Assembly: GCA_964633825.1 (NCBI GenBank)
Contig: CAZWHE010000059.1
Span: 1 to 22,071, forward strand
Reading direction: 5' to 3'
From: CAZWHE01 sp964633825
GTDB lineage: Bacteria; Planctomycetota; B15-G4; CAYZWU01
Length of the DNA: 22,071 nucleotides
In this document: one piece after another, positions 1 through 6,578 of the stretch
Numbering within the stretch: position 1 is the first letter of the stretch
How the letters are laid out: each line of letters opens with the position of its first letter
Made by a program: the position numbers and the translations under genes
Notes under the pieces: model-generated
Seen by the model: only the letters and a program-made list of their open reading frames with translations
The model's database searches: none
Told to the model about the DNA's origin: nothing

Positions 1-2
1 GC

Positions 3-500
3 GTTGCCCGGATGCTTGCGCCCCATGGAAAGCTCGAATCGCTCGAGATTCACGACCTGGCGAGAGATCACGTCGCCTATTCTGTCAAGGTGTCGGCTCC
101 CGCGCTGTCGAAAGCCCCCAATGACTGCTGCTATCTCCAGCTCCTCGATCCGTCCTGGTTTGTCGATGGGGTGCTTCCTAATATTTTCAGAAAACCGCCT
201 TCGAAACGGAGCACGCCCGTTTATGTGGATCATCCCGTGACATGCAGCGCCAGAATCACCGTGGAACTGCCCGAAAACCTCGACCTGCTCTACATGCCGT
301 CCTCAGCCGAGCTGGTCAAAGATTTCGGGTCTTGCGTCGTGGCATGGAACGCCGATGGCCGGACGCTGACCCTGGAGTATGCTTTCGATCTCGCCAAGGG
401 CGTTGTCGAGCCCGGCCGATACCCCGGTCTGCGCGAGCTTCTGCTCCGAGCCGGTGATAAGAATGCCTCTCTTCTCGTGTTCGGCCCGGTACGCGGCTGA
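3..500 (+). CDS. C-terminal part of a DUF3857/transglutaminase-like protein (5' truncated)
   Basis: The frame is open from the first complete codon at base 3 to the TGA at 498-500, so the true start lies before the window; the ATG at 12 is probably internal. The visible 165 residues end in a beta-rich pattern (a PVTCSARITVELPENLDLLY stretch, then alternating hydrophobic strands and an aromatic YAFDL segment). This resembles the last domain of DUF3857/transglutaminase-type proteins, which are usually secreted or periplasmic and of unknown substrate. No catalytic Cys-His-Asp triad is in the visible part, so the assignment rests on overall pattern only. The M19 dipeptidase gene starts 15 bases downstream on the same strand, so the two are probably co-transcribed. 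Confidence 0.5.
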   Translation, partial: VARMLAPHGKLESLEIHDLARDHVAYSVKVSAPALSKAPNDCCYLQLLDPSWFVDGVLPNIFRKPPSKRSTPVYVDHPVTCSARITVELPENLDLLYMPSSAELVKDFGSCVVAWNADGRTLTLEYAFDLAKGVVEPGRYPGLRELLLRAGDKNASLLVFGPVRG

Positions 501-515
501 GTCTGGTCCGGCGCG

Positions 516-1667
516 ATGTCATCGGGAGGCTCTGTTTCTGTTGATCGGATCGAACGCATCCACAATGCGGCCGTCGTGATCGACACTCACTGTGACACCA
601 TACTCAGGGTCGATGAAGCCGGTTTCGACTTCATGTCCCGGAACCTGACCGGGCATGTGGACTATCCCCGCATCCGTGAGGGCGGCCTCGACGCCGTGGT
701 CATGGCCGTCTATTTGGGAAAAGCCGAGCGCACGGGCGAGCTCGTCGAGAAAGCCCTGGACAGAATCGGCCGAATCCGGTCGCTGGCTGATGAGAACGCT
801 TCTTCTCTCGAGGTCGCCTGTTCAGCACAAGAGATCCTTCGCATCAAGGCCGAAGGGAAGACGGCCCTGGTCATCGGGATCGAGGGGGGGCACATCATCG
901 ACGGGAGTCTCCATGTCCTCAACGAATTCTACCGGAAGGAGGTCCGGGTCATGACGCTGACCCACACCTTCCACAACGAGCTTGCCGATTCCGCCGGATT
1001 CGGAGAAGAGCTGGCGCCGTTGCACGGCGGCCTCTCCGCTTTCGGAAGGGATGCGGTCCGGGAGATGAACCGTCTCGGCATGGTCGTCGACGTGTCTCAT
1101 GTTTCGGATGACACGCTCCGCCATGTGCTCGATGTCTCGGAAGCGCCCGTCATTGCGTCTCATTCGGGCTGCCGTTCGCTCTGCGACCATCCCCGGAATA
1201 TCAGCGATGAAATGATCAGGGCCATGGCCGCAAGGGGGGGCGTGATCCAGATCGTTTTCTTCAACGGTTTTATCGATCCAGAATACAAGAGAAAGACAGG
1301 GGCCGTGAAAAAAAGACGCGAGCCTCTGGAAGCCCGGGCGAAAGAAAAGCACCCCGAGGGAAGCGAAGACCTCGTCAAGGAGCTCTTCCGGATATGGAGA
1401 GAGAACCCGCCCGAGGGGACGCCCCTCTCCCTGCTCCTCGATCACATCGACCATGTGATCGATCTCGTCGGCCCCGACCACGTCGGGCTCGGCTCCGACT
1501 GGGACGGCATTCCAACGACCGTTGACGGTGTGGAGGATTGTTCCAAGCTCCCCAATATTACGAAAGGCCTTTTCGAAAGAGGGCACGACGAGGAGAGCGT
1601 GAGAAAAATCCTGGGAGGAAACTTCCTCCGCGTCTTTCGCGAAACCGCTTCCCGGCGGGCCGAATAA
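516..1667 (+). CDS. Membrane-dipeptidase-family (M19) zinc dipeptidase
   Basis: This 383-residue protein matches the peptidase M19 (renal dipeptidase) family, dinuclear zinc enzymes that cleave dipeptides, often including those with a D-amino acid. The zinc ligands can be placed by eye: H25 and D27 in the DTHCDT motif, bridging E123 in GIEGG, H195 in DVSH and H216 in ASHSG. The spacing follows renal dipeptidase (H20, D22, E125, H198, H219). The MTLTHTFHNELADS segment is also typical of the family. There is no signal peptide from this start, so the protein is probably cytoplasmic. The ATG at 516 has only a weak ribosome site. The gene ends 14 bp from the 3' end of the convergent aroK, with no clear terminator between them. 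The exact substrate is not predictable. Confidence 0.93.
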   Translation: MSSGGSVSVDRIERIHNAAVVIDTHCDTILRVDEAGFDFMSRNLTGHVDYPRIREGGLDAVVMAVYLGKAERTGELVEKALDRIGRIRSLADENASSLEVACSAQEILRIKAEGKTALVIGIEGGHIIDGSLHVLNEFYRKEVRVMTLTHTFHNELADSAGFGEELAPLHGGLSAFGRDAVREMNRLGMVVDVSHVSDDTLRHVLDVSEAPVIASHSGCRSLCDHPRNISDEMIRAMAARGGVIQIVFFNGFIDPEYKRKTGAVKKRREPLEARAKEKHPEGSEDLVKELFRIWRENPPEGTPLSLLLDHIDHVIDLVGPDHVGLGSDWDGIPTTVDGVEDCSKLPNITKGLFERGHDEESVRKILGGNFLRVFRETASRRAE

Positions 1668-1681
1668 TAACCCCGCGAATG

Positions 1682-2194
1682 CTATTCTTTCGTCAATGCC
1701 CGCCAGACTCGTTCCAGCTCTTCAATGACCTGAGGGAGCGTCAGGTCGTCCGCGTCGATCGAGGCGTGGCACGTCTCGGAATAGACTTTGGCGCGGTTCG
1801 AGGCGATGAGCCTTATCTCTTCTTCGAGGGGGAGCTGCGTCAGGGGCGGACGGTCACCGCTGCTCCGTCTCGAGAGCAGGGTCTCGGGGCGGCACTTCAG
1901 CCAGACGACGCGGCCCGCATTCCTGAGAATCTTCCTGTTTTCGGGAGAGAGGGGCATTCCTCCGCCGGCGGCAATGACGTGTCCCGTAAGATTTCCGAGT
2001 GAACGGGCCACACGGGATTCGACCCTGCGGAACGCTTCTTCCCCTTTCTCGCAAAAGATCCGGTCGATGGAACGTTTTTCGATCCTTTCGATTTCATCGT
2101 CCGTATCGAGGAAGGGAACATTGACTTTTTCGGCGAGCCCGCGGCCGGCTGCGCTTTTTCCCGAGGCCCGCTGTCCGATGATGATGAGGTTCAT
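1682..2194 (-). CDS. aroK: Shikimate kinase
   Basis: This 170-residue protein phosphorylates shikimate at the 3-hydroxyl with ATP, the fifth step towards chorismate. The N-terminus MNLIIIGQRASGKSA contains the Walker A loop GQRASGKS at residues 7-14. A DTDDEIE segment follows, where the Asp binds shikimate and metal, and then the glycine motif AAGGGMPL that belongs to the shikimate site. Length and motif order are standard. The ATG at 2194 is chosen because the P-loop begins directly after it and because it overlaps the aroDE stop codon in a 4-base ATGA arrangement, a sign of translational coupling. The reading frame is open further upstream, but that stretch lies inside aroDE and is Arg-rich out-of-frame translation. 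It is the last gene of the aroB-aroDE-aroK operon. aroK and aroL cannot be distinguished here. Confidence 0.95.
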   Translation of the reverse strand: MNLIIIGQRASGKSAAGRGLAEKVNVPFLDTDDEIERIEKRSIDRIFCEKGEEAFRRVESRVARSLGNLTGHVIAAGGGMPLSPENRKILRNAGRVVWLKCRPETLLSRRSSGDRPPLTQLPLEEEIRLIASNRAKVYSETCHASIDADDLTLPQVIEELERVWRALTKE

Positions 2195-3681
2195 GATTTT
2201 CGGCCCTGCCGACGTTTTCGGCCCTGTTTCTTTACGGCGGCGATTCCGCCCACTTTCCGGGCCAGCATTTCCAGGTCTCGGGGCTTTGCCGGCGGACAGC
2301 GGAAGAGATCGAGCTGCCGCGATCCTTGCTCGGCCCAGATGACGGCTCCGGCGCCGACACGGGCTTTCGATGCCAGGGCCCGTTCGACGAGGGGAGAGGT
2401 GCGGCCAGCGAGAACGCCGTCGAGGACGATCTTGTCTCTGAGATCGACTTCCTCCGGAACGGGATCGCTCCTCTCCTCCCGGCCGCCAACGGGCGTGGCG
2501 TTGAACAGGATCTGAAAGGGGAGGTCTTTCAGGGCCTTGACGGGAAGACAATCCTCCCAGGGCCCGACGTCTTCGATAGGGCTTCTTCCCAGCAGCGTGA
2601 CAATTATTCCCAGGTCCGCCAGGGCCCAGGCGGCGGCCCGGGCGAATCCGCCCGTTCCCAGGATCGCGGCTTTCTGGCCCGAACGTCCCCCCAGCTTCTT
2701 GGTTACCGTGGCGATGGCGGCAATGTCGGTGTTGGCTCCGCGCCAGATTCCGTCTTTCAAGTAAAGGGTGTTGACCGACTTGGCGTTTCGGGCCTCTTCG
2801 TCGAGCTCGTCGGCGAGATCCAGGGCGTTTATTTTGTGGGGGATCGTGACGCTTGCACCCACAAGGCCGAGGCGAATGAGCGTATTGAATGCCTCGCCCG
2901 GCCTCTCGGTGACGGCGGGCAGGTAGCAGGCCTCATAGGAATTTTTCCGGAAGAGATGGTTGTAGACCAAGGGGCCCGGAGAGCTCCCGATCGATTCCCC
3001 TCCGATCAGGGCGAAGAGCGGAACCTCTTTTTTCAGCGGAAGGCCGAAGGAAAGAGCGGTTTGCAAGTCGGGCATGTCCGGGACCGGGGCCTCGGCCGCG
3101 TCTGCGGCGATGTATGTCCAGGCGCTGCCGAGGCGATTGTACAGGATCCTGGTCAGGCTGCCGGCCCGGCCCATACCGACTAGAACCGCCGGCCTATCCC
3201 GGGCGGTTACGACAAAGCGTGTGAGGTCGGCGGCATCATCGATGGGGAGAGCCAGCTTGATCGCATCGCCCGGGGAACGAGTCAGAAGCGTCATGGCGCC
3301 CTGGATTTCACCCGTGCCGGCGTTTTGATCCAGGTGGATGGAGCGAAGGATCTTCGTTCTGAATAAACGGGCGGACGCTTCGATTTTCTTGTATATGCTG
3401 TCCGAAAGGTCTGCTTCCACGTCGATCCAGCCCACTCCCAGGGAGCAGACGCTCTTGATAAGGTCGATCCGTTCCTCTTCCGTTCCCTTGAAGAGGCCGC
3501 CGTCCTTTTTGCGCCTGCATGCGGCGATGATCCTTTTCGGATCGCCGGGGATGAAGGAATTGGACCCCGGCATTCCGTCGAGAGCGTCGAGCCTGATCTC
3601 TTGAAGAGGATATGCCCTGCTTTTCTCGAGGCGCTTCGAAAGGGAGCGCACGTTTTTTTCCATCCCCGTGATGCAGAGCAT
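2191..3681 (-). CDS. aroDE: Bifunctional type I 3-dehydroquinate dehydratase / shikimate dehydrogenase fusion
   Basis: One 496-residue chain carries steps 3 and 4 of the shikimate pathway. Residues 1 to about 215 are a type I dehydroquinase: E28/R30/D32 in the EIRLD motif, E89, the general-base His at H116 (SIHLD) and the Schiff-base Lys at K142 (AIKLALP). Residues from about 222 on are shikimate dehydrogenase: the catalytic pair K283 (VTIPHK) and D319 (GANTD), then the NADP-binding loop GTGGFARAA at 342-350. Fused enzymes of this order are known from plants and some bacteria. Oddities are the shikimate-binding loop at 229-241, which reads GESIGSSPGPLVYN, so the usual His is Ser and the second Ser is Gly; and a basic tail at 484-496. 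A GAGG ribosome site lies 8 bases before the ATG, 2 bp after the aroB stop. Confidence 0.95.
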   Translation of the reverse strand: MLCITGMEKNVRSLSKRLEKSRAYPLQEIRLDALDGMPGSNSFIPGDPKRIIAACRRKKDGGLFKGTEEERIDLIKSVCSLGVGWIDVEADLSDSIYKKIEASARLFRTKILRSIHLDQNAGTGEIQGAMTLLTRSPGDAIKLALPIDDAADLTRFVVTARDRPAVLVGMGRAGSLTRILYNRLGSAWTYIAADAAEAPVPDMPDLQTALSFGLPLKKEVPLFALIGGESIGSSPGPLVYNHLFRKNSYEACYLPAVTERPGEAFNTLIRLGLVGASVTIPHKINALDLADELDEEARNAKSVNTLYLKDGIWRGANTDIAAIATVTKKLGGRSGQKAAILGTGGFARAAAWALADLGIIVTLLGRSPIEDVGPWEDCLPVKALKDLPFQILFNATPVGGREERSDPVPEEVDLRDKIVLDGVLAGRTSPLVERALASKARVGAGAVIWAEQGSRQLDLFRCPPAKPRDLEMLARKVGGIAAVKKQGRKRRQGRKS

Positions 3682-3683
3682 GG

Positions 3684-4799
3684 TCAGAGCCTCTTTTCGA
3701 GAACCGATCGGACGAGTGCGGGCTCTAGCCGGACCGTGAATGACCCGTCCTTTCCCGCCGCCATCGTGCCGACAGCTTCGGGGAGTGAGAACCGGATCTC
3801 GCCCCTTCGATTTTTTTTATCCTTTTTCATTGCTTCCATCACTTTTGAGACAGGTTCGGGCCATTCGGATTTGGCCCATTCGAAGGAGGGCTTGAGCCCC
3901 ATGGCGCCGAGACCTTCTCTGAGCAGGTTTCCCTCCTTTTCAGGAAGGATGCCCGCCTCTTCCGCCAGGAAGGATTCGACGACCATGCCCGCTGAAACCG
4001 CGGCTCCGTGCGGGATCGTGTAATCGGAGAGCCTCTCGAGCGCATGGCCCACGGTGTGGCCGAAATTGAGTATCTGCCGTCTCGAGTGATCCCGCGCGTC
4101 CTGTGCCACGGCGTCGCTCTTGACGGCAATCGCTTTTCCAAGGATCTCGGCCGTGTGAAGCGGGTCGACCGTCGGGTGGAATCCTTCTTGTGCAAGCGAG
4201 AGGAAGAGGGACCGGTTCGCAACGATTCCGGCCTTGGCCATTTCCGCCAGGCCGTTGAGTGTTTCCTTTTCGGGAAGCGTTTCCAGGCAATCCACGTCAA
4301 CAATGACGGCCAGAGGGTGATGAAAAGCTCCCACGAGGTTCTTGCCGGCCCGAGTGTTGACGCCGGTCTTTCCGCCGATCGCGGCATCTATCATGGCCAG
4401 AAGGGATGTGGGAAGAAGGAGCGACGGAATCCCCCTATAATAAGTGGAAGCGCAAAAACCGGCCAGGTCCATGGTCACGCCGCCGCCGAGTCCGACCATC
4501 AGCGTGTCCCGGCCGATCTCGTTTTCGAGCATTTTATCTTCAATCATTTCCTTTACGGCCCTGGTTTTAGTCGATTCGCCGGAAGGGAAGACGATGCGCA
4601 GGACAGGGAGGCGGCTCCCGAGCAGCGCGGCGGCTCTCTCTCCATAAAGCTCGTCGACAATTTCGTCGGCCGTAAGAATCGCCTGGGAAATAGATGAAGG
4701 GATGAAGCTCGGAATCTGATCGAAAGCACCTGATCCAACGATAATTGTGCATTCCGGTTCTTCTGTGCCGGGCTTTACTTTGAAAGTTGAAAAGGCCAA
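3684..4799 (-). CDS. aroB: 3-dehydroquinate synthase
   Basis: This NAD- and metal-dependent enzyme converts DAHP to 3-dehydroquinate, step 2 of the shikimate pathway. The 371 residues include the NAD-binding glycine motif GLGGGVTMD (103-111), IGGKTGVN (141-148), and metal ligands E186 (LAEMAKAG), H248 (NFGHTVGHALE) and H264 (IPHG). The 16-residue spacing of the two His ligands matches the family. The start is a TTG at 4799, preceded by a strong AAGGAGG (4805-4811, minus strand) with 5-base spacing; no ATG fits as well. It is the first gene of the aroB-aroDE-aroK operon. Its promoter should lie in the AT-rich gap upstream, where a minus-strand GATAAT (4868-4873) is a weak -10 candidate with a poor -35. 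Confidence 0.97.
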   Translation of the reverse strand: MAFSTFKVKPGTEEPECTIIVGSGAFDQIPSFIPSSISQAILTADEIVDELYGERAAALLGSRLPVLRIVFPSGESTKTRAVKEMIEDKMLENEIGRDTLMVGLGGGVTMDLAGFCASTYYRGIPSLLLPTSLLAMIDAAIGGKTGVNTRAGKNLVGAFHHPLAVIVDVDCLETLPEKETLNGLAEMAKAGIVANRSLFLSLAQEGFHPTVDPLHTAEILGKAIAVKSDAVAQDARDHSRRQILNFGHTVGHALERLSDYTIPHGAAVSAGMVVESFLAEEAGILPEKEGNLLREGLGAMGLKPSFEWAKSEWPEPVSKVMEAMKKDKKNRRGEIRFSLPEAVGTMAAGKDGSFTVRLEPALVRSVLEKRL

Positions 4800-5130
4800 G
4801 ACGACCTCCTTCTCAAGGCTTTCTCAGCGGATTTCATCAACGTTCTCCATCGATGGACTCTCTCTACATTATCTGATACATAGTCGGTTTAGGGAACGGT
4901 TTAACTCAAGGGCGAAGAGAGGAAAAAGTTAAATGAATCACTGATTCGGTCAGGACAGGAAGTATAAAGATAGTGCGGTGCTCATATCGTGCTATCATTT
5001 TCCATACAAGACGCTGCCCCACTACCGAGAAGACATAAACACTTGTAACGTATTGCCGATATAAAAGATATATAAGATTTCATCCGACATAACCATCGAA
5101 AAAAAAATATCATATTTATCGGATTAAGAT

Positions 5131-5160
5131 TTGCTTTTAGGTCAGGATGTGGTTTAATAC
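5131..5160 (+). promoter_or_regulatory. Candidate sigma70-type promoter for the secreted-protein gene
   Basis: TTGCTT (5131-5136), an 18-base spacer and TAATAC (5155-5160) give a plausible -35/-10 pair in AT-rich DNA. Transcription would start near 5167 and leave a leader of about 217 nt containing the tandem repeat and the hairpin. A closer TATAAC at 5278-5283 has no good -35. In DNA this AT-rich such matches can arise by chance. Confidence 0.3.
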
Positions 5161-5206
5161 TTCAGAACTTGAGGCTGGTAAGGATCGGTAAAAGTCTAGG
5201 ACTCAA

Positions 5207-5236
5207 TCTAAGATTCATTCTTCTAAGATTCATTCT
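5207..5236 (+). repeat. Perfect 15-bp tandem direct repeat
   Basis: TCTAAGATTCATTCT occurs twice with no gap (5207-5221 and 5222-5236). The period is not a whole number of helical turns (about 1.4), so the copies would sit on different DNA faces. It lies 148 bases before the start codon of the secreted-protein gene, in its probable leader or promoter. It may be a regulatory binding site or a simple slippage duplication. Confidence 0.8.
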
Positions 5237-5311
5237 TGTAGAAGGCGTTTTTAGAGCCAGTTATATCAAAAAAGCCTTATAACCTCTTTTCAAGTCAATT
5301 GCGGTGTTAAA

Positions 5312-5342
5312 GCGTAGATGGTCTACGCAACGTTTTTCTTTT
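5312..5342 (+). promoter_or_regulatory. Leader hairpin with T-rich tail (attenuator-like)
   Basis: GCGTAGA (5312-5318) and TCTACGC (5322-5328) form a perfect 7-bp stem around a TGG loop. After four bases (AACG) comes a run of T5-C-T4 (5333-5342). This looks like a weak intrinsic terminator or a stabilising 5' hairpin 42 bases upstream of the start codon of the secreted-protein gene. Function is inferred from shape only. Confidence 0.45.
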
Positions 5343-5383
5343 CTAGTTTTCTTCTCAATTCAATTGTCTTTGGAGGACCTCTA

Positions 5384-6448
5384 ATGAAGAAACTTGGACT
5401 GATTGCATTATTTGTTGTTGCTCTTGCGGGTATTAGCTTTGCGCAGGGGCTCCAGAATGTGGATCAAGTAGCGGCTGAGAAGACCAAGAATATCGCTCTT
5501 GGCGATGCACAGTCTCGTTACGGAACCCTTCTCTGGACTGATGGCGGAACATGGGCTTGGTGGTCGGGCGTTGACACCGGTTACATCAACCTTGACTGGG
5601 CTACTTTCGGTGGCGCACCAGCCACAGGCCTTAACAGTGAGCTGATCGATGGTTTCGGCTTCGCCTATGGAACCAACAACATGGATCCCGCCGGCGAAAC
5701 TTTTGCCGTTTACTACTTCGATGACTGCACTGGCTGGGGCAACCTGGGTGTCCAGCAGACCGGTTTCCTTTTCACCGGCCTGCCGAACGGCTATGGCCTT
5801 CCCACCCTGCCTCCGGGCTGGGGCTGGATCTGGACCATCACCGTTGACCTCGAAGGCTCCGGTTACGAGTTCCCGCTGAACGATTCCTGGGGCGAAGGTA
5901 TTTCCCGCTGGAGCGTTCCCACGATGGGTGGAACCGGTCTGGGTATTGCTTTCGGTGGTGTTGGTAGTGAGAACGCTTTCGACATCTACTATCCGTCCGG
6001 TGTCTACAACGGCACATGGTGGTTCGGAAGCGCGAACTGGGCTACTTTTTGCATCGACCTTTATGGTCCGGGTGGTCCTGCTGCCGGAATGACCTACTAC
6101 GGTATGGGTGCTCAGGGCAATGACGCTGACCTCCACACCTACGGTTCTTGGGCCTCCACAAGTGGTGTCCACTACGTCTTGAAGAACAATGGCCAGACAG
6201 CTGGCGCCGACGTGCTTGTGGCTTCTCTTACGTCTGCGGCCACCTATATGGCTCCCTATGACATCACCAAACTCGTTGGTGCCTTTGCCGGTGGAAGCCC
6301 TTGGGGCATGACTCCCGACACGATCGGTACCTTCTCGCACTACAACATCGTTGTTCCTGCTGCATACTATGGTGTGACCGCTTACTTCCAGGGTTTCATC
6401 AATGCCGGACTGCCTGTTGTTGATGCTTCGCAGGGTGTGAACAGCTAA
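5384..6448 (+). CDS. Secreted Trp/Gly/Tyr-rich protein of unknown function
   Basis: I do not recognise this 354-residue protein. It begins with a textbook signal peptide (MKKLGLIALFVVALAGISFA, probable cut before QG), so it is exported. The mature part is rich in Gly, Trp, Tyr and Thr, poor in Lys and Arg, and consists of short aromatic stretches separated by Gly/Pro turns, consistent with a beta-sandwich or surface/matrix protein. It has two Cys, in DDCTGWG and FCIDLYG, that could pair. No enzyme motif, PEP-CTERM, LPXTG or T9SS tail is visible; it ends GVNS. The ATG at 5384 is chosen over 5318 for its GGAGG site and signal peptide. Codon choice differs from its neighbours (many GGT, CTT and GCT), and with the leader and strong terminator this suggests high expression. 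Confidence 0.85.
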   Translation: MKKLGLIALFVVALAGISFAQGLQNVDQVAAEKTKNIALGDAQSRYGTLLWTDGGTWAWWSGVDTGYINLDWATFGGAPATGLNSELIDGFGFAYGTNNMDPAGETFAVYYFDDCTGWGNLGVQQTGFLFTGLPNGYGLPTLPPGWGWIWTITVDLEGSGYEFPLNDSWGEGISRWSVPTMGGTGLGIAFGGVGSENAFDIYYPSGVYNGTWWFGSANWATFCIDLYGPGGPAAGMTYYGMGAQGNDADLHTYGSWASTSGVHYVLKNNGQTAGADVLVASLTSAATYMAPYDITKLVGAFAGGSPWGMTPDTIGTFSHYNIVVPAAYYGVTAYFQGFINAGLPVVDASQGVNS

Positions 6449-6462
6449 TTGATCATCTACTG

Positions 6463-6487
6463 ATCGGGGCAGGTTGACTGTCCTGAT
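6463..6487 (+). other. 3' UTR hairpin after the secreted-protein gene
   Basis: ATCGGGGCAG (6463-6472) pairs with CTGTCCTGAT (6478-6487) through 10 consecutive pairs, two of them G-U, around a GTTGA loop. It has no T tract of its own and lies 14 bases before the terminator stem. It could be a 3' mRNA stabiliser. The G-U pairs suggest it works as plus-strand RNA. Confidence 0.45.
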
Positions 6488-6494
6488 GAAGAAC

Positions 6495-6531
6495 AAAAAA
6501 AGAGCCGATCGAAACGATCGGCTCTTTTTTT
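6495..6531. terminator. Bidirectional intrinsic terminator between the secreted-protein gene and ispH
   Basis: AGAGCCGATCG (6501-6511) and CGATCGGCTCT (6515-6525) form a perfect 11-bp stem with an AAA loop. An A run (6495-6500) lies before it and a T run (6526-6531) after it, so it works in both directions. It ends the secreted-protein transcript on the plus strand and the M16-ispH transcript on the minus strand. Confidence 0.93.
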
Positions 6532-6536
6532 GTTTG

Positions 6537-6578
6537 CCGGGGGACGCAATACGCATTAATGCGTATTGTGTCCCCCGG
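6537..6578. repeat. 42-bp REP-like palindrome overlapping the ispH stop
   Basis: Two 21-base arms (6537-6557 and 6558-6578) form an almost perfect palindrome with core GGGGGACGCAATACGCATT and no loop. The only imperfection is G6546 opposite T6569, a G-U pair in plus-strand RNA. Its minus strand encodes the last residues of IspH (GGHNTH) and the stop. From memory, GGGGACACAATAC-type palindromes are dispersed repeats in several bacterial groups and are linked to REP-associated (Y1) transposases. No such transposase is in this window and I see no second copy. Confidence 0.75.

Larger units (their letters stand above)
4800..5383. other. AT-rich regulatory gap between divergent aroB and the secreted-protein gene
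   Basis: These 584 bases contain no convincing gene. By eye the base composition is much richer in A and T than the flanking genes, especially at 4920-5300. It must hold the promoters for aroB (leftwards) and the secreted protein (rightwards). Visible elements are the aroB ribosome site (4805-4811), a short dyad GAATCA-C-TGATTC at 4935-4947, a candidate sigma70 promoter at 5131-5160, a 15-bp tandem repeat at 5207-5236, a hairpin with a T-rich tail at 5312-5342, and GGAGG (5372-5376) seven bases before the ATG at 5384. The few open frames here are short and have no ribosome sites. Confidence 0.7.

Noticed and set aside
1682..2551. Longer aroK with a 119-residue N-terminal extension
   Set aside because: The extension lies inside aroDE in another frame and is Arg-rich; the kinase P-loop begins right after the ATG at 2194.
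4935..4947. Short dyad GAATCA-C-TGATTC as an operator for aroB
   Set aside because: A 6-bp dyad is expected by chance in AT-rich DNA of this length, and it is not placed over a clear promoter.
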